NCBI GenBank assembly: GCA_030698405.1
Contig: JAUYMU010000055.1
Span: forward strand, 106,646 to 170,645
Source: Bacteroidota bacterium
GTDB taxonomy: Bacteria; Bacteroidota; Bacteroidia; Bacteroidales; Prolixibacteraceae
Length of the DNA stretch: 64,000 nucleotides
Direction: 5' to 3'
In this document: in pieces, positions 1 through 7,945 of the stretch
Layout of the letters: each line of letters begins with the position of its first letter
Position numbering within the stretch: position 1 is the stretch's first letter
Notes under the pieces: generated by a model
The model's database searches: none
What the model saw: only the letters and a program-made list of their open reading frames with translations
What the model was told of the DNA's origin: nothing
Program-made: the position numbers and the translations under genes

Positions 1-36
1 GCGTTAATATTGTGAATTCTTAAAAGAAAAAGTAGA

Positions 37-1377
37 ATGAACATTCAAAGTAGAGTTGCTGCATTCATTGTTTTGATCGTTTTTGCCCTTGTTCCAACCA
101 TGGCTTTTTCCCAGATCACTTCTGTTGCCAATGAGGTTGTGCCAACAGAATATTCAAGTGGAAGTCAGGATAATGTTCATGTTTTTTGTGGTGAGAAAGG
201 AGATTTGAATGCTTCGCTGATTGCCACTTCTCCAAACAATGAGCCGGCCAGTTTCGAGTGGCTGAAATACAATGAATCATCAGGCAGTTTTGATCCATTT
301 CTGAATGATCAATCCGGAAATACGACTTCCACAATTTCTGATCTGGCAGATGGATGTTACCGGGTAAATATTACCGGCACTTCCGGAGTAACAACCTACA
401 CAGCCTGGGCTTTTAACAATTACGTTGAAGCGACGGCTGAAATTCCGGAATCGGATTGTTTTTCTTTTATTCTGAAAGGAACTTTATTATCTCCAACAAC
501 ATTTACATATATCGATTTGCCAACCGGCCAAACCAAACTATTGAATAAGGGGATTCAGGTTGAATGGCTGGAAAATGGCACCACGGTCGTTAGCCGGGTT
601 ATATCTACTGAAATCTTTGACCCGCCGACAACAAACACCAATTATGTATTGTCGGTAACCGACCGCTTTGATTGTGTTGCCAGAGTTAATGTTGAGTATA
701 TTTCAATTGTCACCAAGGCATCATTTGAGGCAACTAAACCTGAACGTAAAAGTGATTCGAGATTTGACGAGGCGCCATTGAGGGTAACTTTCAACAATAC
801 TTCGGAAAACGGTGATGCAGGAAAATTCGAATGGTTTATTTTTAGAGACCTTGATGAAATAAAAAGAGAATCGGCAGCAAACGGGGGTGTTGTAAAAGAC
901 AGTATTTTGATTAAAATTTTCACTGACAGCCCCGAATATATTTTTGAAAACTCCGGGAAATACATGGTCAAACTGGTATCAAAAAAAATATCAGCGTTTC
1001 ATACCTGCACCGATACCTTTTACATGAGTGATTATATTGTTGCCGATACTGCGTTTATTGAAGCACCCAATGTGTTTACACCGGGAAATGATGATGGGCA
1101 GAATATTAATGAAAAATTTGTAATTCGTTTTTTCTCGATGAAAACGGTTAAAATTTCAATTTTTAACCGTTGGGGAAAAGTGCTGCATGTGTGGGAAAGT
1201 AACAATGTTCAGGGATTTAGTCCTACCATTGATTCCACAACAGCGGCTGTTTGGGATGGAAAAGTTGGAGGCAAATTAGCTACCCCCGGAGTTTATTATT
1301 ACGTGGTGGAAGGTACCGGACGTGATGGTAAAAGAAAGCGAACTAGCGGTTTTTTTCATTTGTTCAGGGGGAAATAA
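37..1377 (+). CDS. T9SS-exported protein with gliding-motility-type C-terminal domain
   Basis: 446 aa. An N-terminal signal peptide (hydrophobic stretch, residues 8-25, ending AFSQ) is followed by Ig/PKD-like beta-rich regions. The last 100 or so residues (from NVFTPGNDDGQN, through a FNRWGK motif and VWDGKVGG, to GVYYYVVEG) match the gliding motility-associated C-terminal (CHU_C, type B sorting) domain of Bacteroidota. Such domains send proteins through the type IX secretion system to the surface or medium. No catalytic motif is visible, so the role is probably adhesive or structural. A weak bidirectional hairpin follows the gene. Confidence 0.85.
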   Translation: MNIQSRVAAFIVLIVFALVPTMAFSQITSVANEVVPTEYSSGSQDNVHVFCGEKGDLNASLIATSPNNEPASFEWLKYNESSGSFDPFLNDQSGNTTSTISDLADGCYRVNITGTSGVTTYTAWAFNNYVEATAEIPESDCFSFILKGTLLSPTTFTYIDLPTGQTKLLNKGIQVEWLENGTTVVSRVISTEIFDPPTTNTNYVLSVTDRFDCVARVNVEYISIVTKASFEATKPERKSDSRFDEAPLRVTFNNTSENGDAGKFEWFIFRDLDEIKRESAANGGVVKDSILIKIFTDSPEYIFENSGKYMVKLVSKKISAFHTCTDTFYMSDYIVADTAFIEAPNVFTPGNDDGQNINEKFVIRFFSMKTVKISIFNRWGKVLHVWESNNVQGFSPTIDSTTAAVWDGKVGGKLATPGVYYYVVEGTGRDGKRKRTSGFFHLFRGK

Positions 1378-1420
1378 AAGGAAAAAAAGGTAAAGTTTAA
1401 GGTGATTTTTTGATTTAAAA

Positions 1421-1452
1421 AAAAGCCCCTGAAGATTAATTCAAAGGCTTTT
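1421..1452. terminator. Candidate bidirectional terminator between convergent genes
   Basis: AAAAGCC at 1421-1427 pairs with GGCTTTT at 1446-1452. The stem is 7 bp with a long 18-nt loop, flanked by A-rich and T-rich runs, between two convergent genes. The loop length makes this a weak call. Confidence 0.45.
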
Positions 1453-1492
1453 ATGGAACTACGTTTTCAATTGATAATTCTTAATAGATAAG

Positions 1493-4400
1493 TTATTTAA
1501 CTATCTTGAAATTTTCCGAAGTATTGTCAGTGTAAATGATTTTCACAATATACAACCCGTTAGGAAGTTCATTCATTTTGATAGCGAAGTTATTTAATGG
1601 TTCTTTAAATTTCTGTAATTCAACACCAATATTATTAATTAAATTTATTTCTCTAATTGATACACCCTCAAAATCAACATGAAGAACTTCTTTAACAGGG
1701 TTTGGATAAACACTAACTTTTCTTTCAATTATCTTGTCTATTGATTTAATATCCAGCGATACCAAATTACTGCAAATCTTGCGATACTCTATTTTTGGCA
1801 ATCCTTGAACGGTATCAATTTTCGCTGATTTAAGAATTGGTTCTGTTTGGAATGTGCGGGCGCTAAATTTTGAACCATTATTAGCTCTAAAACCGTTCGA
1901 TAGCTTTATCGAATTTCCTTGATAAGTAATGTTGGCACCTGATTTAACTTCATAAGTTAAGTTAAGACCTCCTATCTCGACACTTCCTGCTTTAAACTCA
2001 TGGACACCTTCCTGACACGTAAAATTTGCTTCATTTATTGCATGAAATCCAATAAAGCTGTTATTAGGTCTTGTGTAAATACTTCCTTTTAAAGAAGTTC
2101 CTTTCTTAAACGGTGACCCTACTACTTCAAAATACTCCGAAAGAGCAATGCTATAACCAAAAAAATCATTTTCTGATGAATTTGGAGCTCCACGATATTC
2201 CGAAGCATAATGGTCCCAGTTTTCGTAATTGGTTGTAAATAATGCGACATGTCCTTTTCTATCAGATGTTGAGGCATTGGATGTGCCAGCACCGGCTAAA
2301 ATGGAATTTCCAAATACGGCTAACTTATTTACATAGCCATTTGTCATGTTAGGATAATTTACACTAATTGTTTGAATTAAATTCCAATTGCCATTATTGT
2401 CTTTTTTTCTAATGTATATTTTGCCCCCCCCCTCAATCGAAACTAACATATTGCCATTTAATTCGATTAACGAAGTATTAAGATATTTAACAGGAACCCA
2501 ACTATTATTCTGACATTCGAAAAGAGTTGAACTACCACCTCCTCCCTCGGTACGAACAGCTAAATATCTACCTGACAGGGAAACTCTTTTTCCGAAGCTA
2601 GCATTTGGATAATTTACATCCGATATCTTTGATTGGAGGATAAATTGGTCATTTACCCTTTTGTACATATATGTTCCATCAACAACTCCATCTGAACCAT
2701 TCGTAACAACTAGATAGTTGTTATAGATTGATAAATCTGAACCAAAGTTTTTACAACCTGAAGGAGCAACTATTTCTTGCGAAAATGTCCAATTACCGTT
2801 GATTAATCTATAAATGGAAACAGAGCCGAATTGATTATATGGAGCCACATAATTTTTGTATCTTGAATTGACTGAAAGCTGATCATCATAGATTGAAATT
2901 TTGTACCCAAACCCAACGTTACCACCGCCTTGTGGAGGTAATGTTTGTTTCAAAACCCATACATTATTCTCATTTCTGAATATATATACCTTATTAGCTC
3001 CCCAAGCGCCACAAATAAGCCAATCTTTATACAATTGGACATCACAACCAAAATAATCAAGATCAATCCCATCGCTAGGTCTGATTTCTCCTGAAACAGG
3101 ATTATTAGCGACCATTTGCATTGCACTCAATGCGTTTATTCTACCGTATCCCATTTCCTGATTCCAACTGCCATAAGCTTTTGCTGTTGAATATTGGTAA
3201 ATAAAACCACTATGTGGTTTATCGCATGTTCTGGATAAAATTTCTCTGATCCTGTAATTGGTTAAAGTAGGATCCTTTGAAAGAAGTAATCCAGCAACTC
3301 CTGCCACAAGAGGACAGGAAAGGGATGTCCCACTCTCAGTTGTATATAAACTGCCAGGTAAAGTAGTCTTGATATTTTCTCCAGGAGCGACAAAATCAAT
3401 ACTCCCATTCTGATAGCAACTTGTAGTTGCTCGATTATCGGTTGCAGTAGAATTTCCAACTGCAATAACGTTAGAAGCATTTGCCGGATAAGAAATATTT
3501 AAGCTTGGATCACCAGTAATGGAATTGCCAGCTGCGGCAACAATCACAGTACCTAATCCATTACGACCATTCGTATATGCATTGTCGATTGCAGCTTTAA
3601 TATCAGGATCATAAAATGTTTTATTTCCCCAGGATATGCTTAGTATGTCTGAATTTAGATAAAATACAGCATAGTCTATAGCATTTGCAGTTTCGATACC
3701 CGACGCCCAGGTTGTGCCCTTGTAAACTCTAATTGAATTAAATGAACAGTTATAAGCAGCTCCTGCTATACCAATACCATTATTCCCTTTAGCAACTGCA
3801 ACACCTGCGCAAATCGTTCCATGATTATCTCCTACATCGTTGGCCCCTTTAAAATCGTTATTTCCACTTATTGTTCCAGTTGGGTTTCCATCTTCATCAT
3901 ATATCGTAACTACATCCATAGCATCATATCCAAAACTTTGCCAATTTGGTAACAAATCATTATGCATGTAATTCACTCCACAATCCAATATTGCGATTTT
4001 AATATTTGAATTTCCTGTTGTGTTTGTCCATGCCTCATCCAATTTTATTTTTGGTATAGCCCATTGATCATTGATGTATGTGTCTGACGGCAGACTGTAG
4101 GTATCGTATTTAAATATTATATCAGGGTATGAATAACCAAAAAGACCTGATTCGAATAGTTCATTAGCAGTATCAATGATATCGATATCTTGATTTTTGA
4201 TTTTCGATGATAAATAAAACACTTTATTTCTAACTTCATTTCGCTTTATTATTTTTAAATCGGAAGATTCTACCAAACGATAAAAATTCTCTACCTCATT
4301 TAAATCTTTCAGACTTACAGCGATAATTCCTGAAAAAAGGATTTCATTTTCTTTCATTTTATAATATTCAGAAACAAAAAGAACATCCTTATTTTTTGCA

Positions 4401-4696
4401 AGTTTGTCTTTATATAAAGCTTTTTTGTTTCCTTCTTGTAATTCAATTTCGAAGTTATCTGATTTCTCCAGTTTTTCTTTTTGGAGTATCTCTTTTGCAT
4501 CTATCTCACGTAAAATGCTTTCTTTTTTAGAAGAGGGTAAATCTTTTCTAAACTTAACAAGCAATTTGTTGTTCGATGATTCTTTTAAGAATGTCTTTTC
4601 ATTATGCAGATAAATAAATTTTTCTTGACTAAAACTTTTGACGTTAAAAGAAAATAATGCAATAATGAAGAAAACAGTTAATATGGCATATTTCAT
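1493..4696 (-). CDS. Secreted subtilisin-family (S8) protease with T9SS sorting domain
   Basis: 1067 aa. A signal peptide (about residues 1-24) precedes a long propeptide. The S8 catalytic domain has Asp238 (IAILDCGVN), His292 (DNHGTICAG) and Ser458 (SGTSLSCPLVAG), so the triad is complete. Then come several FG-GAP-like beta-propeller repeats (about 550-880), a '3-coathanger stack' type segment (about 900-960), and a type A T9SS sorting domain starting at VYPNPVKE and ending with NGLYIVKI. Expected to be exported, cleaved and released or surface-attached. It is the downstream gene of a pair with the 236-aa protein encoded 17 bp upstream. The same pairing recurs at 7946-11315 with an unrelated protease fold. 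AT-rich. Confidence 0.93.
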   Translation of the reverse strand: MKYAILTVFFIIALFSFNVKSFSQEKFIYLHNEKTFLKESSNNKLLVKFRKDLPSSKKESILREIDAKEILQKEKLEKSDNFEIELQEGNKKALYKDKLAKNKDVLFVSEYYKMKENEILFSGIIAVSLKDLNEVENFYRLVESSDLKIIKRNEVRNKVFYLSSKIKNQDIDIIDTANELFESGLFGYSYPDIIFKYDTYSLPSDTYINDQWAIPKIKLDEAWTNTTGNSNIKIAILDCGVNYMHNDLLPNWQSFGYDAMDVVTIYDEDGNPTGTISGNNDFKGANDVGDNHGTICAGVAVAKGNNGIGIAGAAYNCSFNSIRVYKGTTWASGIETANAIDYAVFYLNSDILSISWGNKTFYDPDIKAAIDNAYTNGRNGLGTVIVAAAGNSITGDPSLNISYPANASNVIAVGNSTATDNRATTSCYQNGSIDFVAPGENIKTTLPGSLYTTESGTSLSCPLVAGVAGLLLSKDPTLTNYRIREILSRTCDKPHSGFIYQYSTAKAYGSWNQEMGYGRINALSAMQMVANNPVSGEIRPSDGIDLDYFGCDVQLYKDWLICGAWGANKVYIFRNENNVWVLKQTLPPQGGGNVGFGYKISIYDDQLSVNSRYKNYVAPYNQFGSVSIYRLINGNWTFSQEIVAPSGCKNFGSDLSIYNNYLVVTNGSDGVVDGTYMYKRVNDQFILQSKISDVNYPNASFGKRVSLSGRYLAVRTEGGGGSSTLFECQNNSWVPVKYLNTSLIELNGNMLVSIEGGGKIYIRKKDNNGNWNLIQTISVNYPNMTNGYVNKLAVFGNSILAGAGTSNASTSDRKGHVALFTTNYENWDHYASEYRGAPNSSENDFFGYSIALSEYFEVVGSPFKKGTSLKGSIYTRPNNSFIGFHAINEANFTCQEGVHEFKAGSVEIGGLNLTYEVKSGANITYQGNSIKLSNGFRANNGSKFSARTFQTEPILKSAKIDTVQGLPKIEYRKICSNLVSLDIKSIDKIIERKVSVYPNPVKEVLHVDFEGVSIREINLINNIGVELQKFKEPLNNFAIKMNELPNGLYIVKIIYTDNTSENFKIVK

Positions 4697-4713
4697 GTTT
4701 TAGATTTTTAAGT

Positions 4714-5424
4714 TTATTTAAATTTTTGAAGGCTTTCCATAATTTGCTCGTTCTCCTTCTTCAATTGAATTACATATAGCGTCAGTTCTTCAATTTTTTG
4801 TAGCAACTTCACATTCATTTCGGCAACATTAATACCATCCGTTTTTACTTCTGCTTCTGTGGGTATGTTTGGTAAATGGTTGTTTTCTTTTATAAAACGT
4901 TCCAACTCATTAAGCGGCATTAGTTTGTAGTCTGATTTAAAAACAAAATCAGCCCAAACATTGGTTTTTACTTCAATTTCCTTGGCAAATAGCTTGCCAT
5001 CGATCTTAACTGTCTTATTATTGAATATCTTCATCCATAATCCGTTACCTGCATCACCAAACGCAAAATAATTTGCACCATTTGCATCATTGTTTGTATT
5101 ATAGAATATAATCCCTTGATGACCATTGATATCACCTTTAGTCCTTATGACTATATCTCCAAGTATGCTGCCAGTCGCAAAATCATTTGGTGATGTTGGA
5201 ACACCAAGTTGTAACAGTGTATTTGAAGAATTAGCAATCTCAAATGCCGGGTGAAGACTGCCTTGTACTTTTAATAATGATTCACCCGTGTTTTGAGTTC
5301 CTATACCAATTTTATCATTGGTATAAGTTACTGTTCCTAAATCAGTCCACGGCCCATAAACTTGACTAAATACTTCTCCTGAAATAAATAATACACAAAC
5401 AATAAGTAAAATTTTTGTTTTCAT
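4714..5424 (-). CDS. Tail-fibre-like coiled-coil secreted protein, first gene of the protease pair
   Basis: 236 aa with a signal peptide (residues 1-20, VFSQ). The middle resembles the beta-helical stalk part of Bacteroidota 'tail fibre-like' proteins. The C-terminal third (VDGKLFAKEI-type repeat, then MPLNELERFIKENNHLPNIP) ends in a predicted trimeric coiled coil (KLLQKIEELTLYVIQLKKENEQ). No intact S74 endosialidase chaperone protease motif is seen. Close paralogue of the 229-aa protein at 10626-11315, with near-identical C-terminal halves. It lies immediately upstream of the subtilisin and is probably co-transcribed with it. It may act as a surface scaffold, but its function is unknown. Confidence 0.75.
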   Translation of the reverse strand: MKTKILLIVCVLFISGEVFSQVYGPWTDLGTVTYTNDKIGIGTQNTGESLLKVQGSLHPAFEIANSSNTLLQLGVPTSPNDFATGSILGDIVIRTKGDINGHQGIIFYNTNNDANGANYFAFGDAGNGLWMKIFNNKTVKIDGKLFAKEIEVKTNVWADFVFKSDYKLMPLNELERFIKENNHLPNIPTEAEVKTDGINVAEMNVKLLQKIEELTLYVIQLKKENEQIMESLQKFK

Positions 5425-5706
5425 TTCCTTTATAATTTATAGTTTATAATATATGTTTATACATATTAATCCTTTTTTGAACTAAAAGGATACCCTACAA
5501 TTTAAATTTTATTTATGAATAATATCTATGGAATTTTGTTTATGTTAGATGTATTCTATTGTTCGTCTGATCTGTAGTTTTTTTCAATTACCATATTCTA
5601 TGAAAATTTCATTACGTGACCTTTTTCGATGCAATTTGTTTCTTTTAGAAATGAAATAATGTAGTTTTGAGCAATCATTTGACAATCTCAACTATAATTT
5701 AAAAAA

Positions 5707-6576
5707 GTGAAAAATAGAATCAAAGGCATTTTAAAGAACTACTTTCTTATACTAAAAATTAGGAATCGATTTCATCCATCCACTCAAATCGGACAACGCC
5801 AGTTATTTCACTATTATCAGGATTGCGTGAAGAGCAATGCTGTTCCCAAGTTACAAGATACAGGTTTCCGGGTTTTCTCTCAATTCGAAGAGGATGGGAA
5901 GCTTCTGTTTATCTTCTCCGTTATCGGAATGGAGAATAAAAACTTTGTTGAAATTGGCTCCGATGATGGCATTAATAGCAACAGTGCAAACCTGGTTTTC
6001 AATTTCGGCTGGCATGGCCTTTTTATTGACGGTAACAAACACAGCATCGAACGCGGCCGGAAATTTTACGGAAAATATCCGCATCCATGGGCTTATTCTC
6101 CAAAATTTGCGTGTGATTTAGTAAAGCGTGAAAACATCAATCAAATCATCCAAAAGGCTGGTTTTTCGGGAGAAATTGGATTGCTTTCAATTGATATTGA
6201 TGGGAATGATTATTGGATTTGGGATGCACTTGATGTTGTTCAACCCAAAGTGGTGATTATAGAAACTCACAATGAATTTGGATTTGAAGATATTGTTGTT
6301 CCGTACGACCCCAATTATTTTTATCCGGGAAAGCACCCGGTTTATCATGGTGCTTCGCCAATTGCAATGACCAAACTGGCAAAACAAAAGGGTTACAGGT
6401 TGGTAGGAGCGAATGAACTGGGATTTAATTTCATTTTCATTAAAAATGGCATCGCAGATGAATTAATTCCTGAAGTCATTGTGGAGTCCGTATTGCAACA
6501 TCGATCCGTTGCTGAAGGAATGACTAAGTTCGAAGAAATAAAAGATTGGGAATACGAACGGAATAGGATTAAATAA
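5707..6576 (+). CDS. FkbM-like class I SAM methyltransferase-fold protein
   Basis: 289 aa. The start is GTG at 5707; the decayed paralogue at 13354 has ATG at the aligned position, which supports this start. The motif FVEIGSDDGINSNS looks like a SAM-binding glycine loop, followed by GLFIDGN and LLSIDIDGNDYWIWDAL, the acidic strand pattern of FkbM-type methyltransferases. Such proteins often modify surface sugars or peptides; no substrate can be inferred here. It diverges from the tail-fibre-like/subtilisin pair and ends in an imperfect CCCGGG-type hairpin. Confidence 0.6.
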   Translation: MKNRIKGILKNYFLILKIRNRFHPSTQIGQRQLFHYYQDCVKSNAVPKLQDTGFRVFSQFEEDGKLLFIFSVIGMENKNFVEIGSDDGINSNSANLVFNFGWHGLFIDGNKHSIERGRKFYGKYPHPWAYSPKFACDLVKRENINQIIQKAGFSGEIGLLSIDIDGNDYWIWDALDVVQPKVVIIETHNEFGFEDIVVPYDPNYFYPGKHPVYHGASPIAMTKLAKQKGYRLVGANELGFNFIFIKNGIADELIPEVIVESVLQHRSVAEGMTKFEEIKDWEYERNRIK

Positions 6577-6593
6577 GAACGATATAAACAAGA

Positions 6594-6619
6594 AAACCCG
6601 GGTGGCATTCTCGGATTTT
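6594..6619 (+). terminator. Imperfect CCCGGG hairpin after the methyltransferase gene
   Basis: AAACCCGGG is followed by a short loop and CTCGGATTT, a 9-position stem with one mismatch and one G-U pair, then T residues. A better-paired relative lies downstream of the AsnB-like gene (15605-15629), and a decayed relative follows the methyltransferase remnant at about 13690. Confidence 0.5.
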
Positions 6620-6673
6620 TGCATTCAAAAACAAGGGTATAAACTAAGATTGTTGAGGTTCAACAATACATCG

Positions 6674-6780
6674 ATCAATCAAAAGACCTAAAATATCAAT
6701 CAAAAGACCTAATCGTTTAGGTCTTTTGATTCATCGATCAGTTAAACAACCGCATTTTTTAGGTCTTTTATATCATCGAT
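6674..6780. repeat. Cluster of AAGACCTAA repeats containing a perfect 15-bp hairpin
   Basis: The word AAAAGACCTA occurs twice in direct orientation (from 6681 and 6702) and its complement TAGGTCTTTT occurs twice (from 6718 and about 6760). Positions 6698-6712 pair perfectly with 6717-6731 around the 4-nt loop TCGT. ATCGAT words flank the copies. No gene is visible in 6577-6926 apart from these repeats and the terminator at 6870-6902. Confidence 0.7.
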
Positions 6781-6869
6781 TGGCTAAACAACCTAAAGCA
6801 TCCTGTAAAATACCTAAACAATCCCCTTCGGCGCGTAAACGACGTTTCGGCATACCTATAAAAAAGCAA

Positions 6870-6902
6870 AGGCCATATCCTGTATAAAACAGAATATGGC
6901 CT
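6870..6902 (-). terminator. Rho-independent terminator of the 160-aa gene
   Basis: AGGCCATATCCTGT pairs with ACAGAATATGGCCT around ATAAA, a 14-position stem with one mismatch. On the minus strand it is followed by a T-rich tail (TTTGCTTTTTT). Confidence 0.75.
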
Positions 6903-6926
6903 GAATAACTACTGGTTTTTCCTGAA

Positions 6927-7409
6927 TTACTTAGCTTCTTTTTCTGTTTTGCCTGAAGCAGCACGTGGGAAAAACTGTTTCATATCGTTATAAACAGTTA
7001 CTGCATTGCTCACTTTTTCGCTGGCGCCGTAACGTACCGAGCGGTAAAATGCCAGTACATCCTGGTAGTTGTCGTAATCGAGCATGGTTTTCATGTCAGT
7101 TAGCTTACGGAGAACATCTTCGACCAGCATAATCATTTCTTCGGTCTCGGCGCGGGTCTGATAGTCGCGTTCAAACTCTTCCCGGTCGATAAACGAAGGT
7201 GCCAGCTCAGGGAATTGCCCCATATAGGCGCGACCTTTGTTTATTTTCAATTTATTTTGCTCGGCCACCGAGCCGTAGGTGCGGCGGTCGTCGTTCGACA
7301 AAACCGGAGCTTTGGGAGTAATAATTTCCAGTAAGGTTCTCAATGCCTGATTGGCATTCTCTTTTTCTTCAGTAGTAAAAACTACCTGGATTAAATCGTC
7401 GTTGATCAT
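6927..7409 (-). CDS. Conserved Bacteroidota hypothetical protein, 160 aa
   Basis: Soluble, charged and predicted mostly alpha-helical. There is no signal peptide or membrane segment. The ending is a short basic/acidic tail (ASGKTEKEAK). I associate this type with uncharacterised proteins of the phylum but cannot name a domain. Codon use looks more GC-balanced than in the neighbouring protease genes, as expected for a resident gene. It ends at a clear terminator. Confidence 0.7.
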   Translation of the reverse strand: MINDDLIQVVFTTEEKENANQALRTLLEIITPKAPVLSNDDRRTYGSVAEQNKLKINKGRAYMGQFPELAPSFIDREEFERDYQTRAETEEMIMLVEDVLRKLTDMKTMLDYDNYQDVLAFYRSVRYGASEKVSNAVTVYNDMKQFFPRAASGKTEKEAK

Positions 7410-7464
7410 TGGTTTTGCTTTAAAGGATTTATTAATAAACTGAATTAGTAATGAGGATTTCTAT

Positions 7465-7860
7465 TTATTTGTAAATATGATCCCAAGCCTTTGTCCTTAT
7501 AATTAAATAGCTACCTTCAATCCAAATTTTATAAGTTCCGGAATAGGTTATATTCATGGCATCTTTTTCAATGCAATTTTTATATGTACAAACCTGGGGG
7601 CCATAAATATCAATCGAATCTTTAGAGATAAACTCGTACGTTCGCGAACAGTTATTGCAATCAATAGTGTATTCAATCTGCCCATTCCTAAACTCCAAAA
7701 AATGATATTCCTCAGGATACAATACTTTTCTGGTTTGTGGATCTCTGAATTTTTCCAAAACCCATCTTCTGTTCTCAATTACCGGTGGTCGAGCATATCC
7801 TGCAGAATAGAAGAACATACTCAAAAGAGTAATCTGTATAAGCTTTGTAATAGTTTTCAT
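7465..7860 (-). CDS. Small secreted protein, possibly META/lipocalin-like
   Basis: 131 aa with a signal peptide (about residues 1-23, ending AGYA). The mature part starts with NRRWVLEKF and contains a CNNC pair and two further Cys, in a beta-rich pattern reminiscent of META/HslJ-like domains (residual-polarity strand, then a 'FxSKDSIDI' strand). The assignment is tentative. It lies between the unknown 160-aa gene and the secreted Lys-C-like protease on the same strand, with an inverted repeat (TTAGTCGGTCAATTA / TAATTGATCGACTAA type) at about 7892-7939 upstream. Confidence 0.55.
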   Translation of the reverse strand: MKTITKLIQITLLSMFFYSAGYARPPVIENRRWVLEKFRDPQTRKVLYPEEYHFLEFRNGQIEYTIDCNNCSRTYEFISKDSIDIYGPQVCTYKNCIEKDAMNITYSGTYKIWIEGSYLIIRTKAWDHIYK

Positions 7861-7945
7861 AAACAGTTTGTTTAATTTTGAACTACATATCAGTTAGTCG
7901 GTCAATTATCTAATTGTATCTAATTGATCGACTAACTGCATTACA

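Noticed and set aside
4714..5424. Self-cleaving S74 endosialidase chaperone domain in the tail-fibre-like proteins
   Set aside because: The C-terminal coiled coil is present, but the catalytic Ser/Lys context of S74 is not visible.
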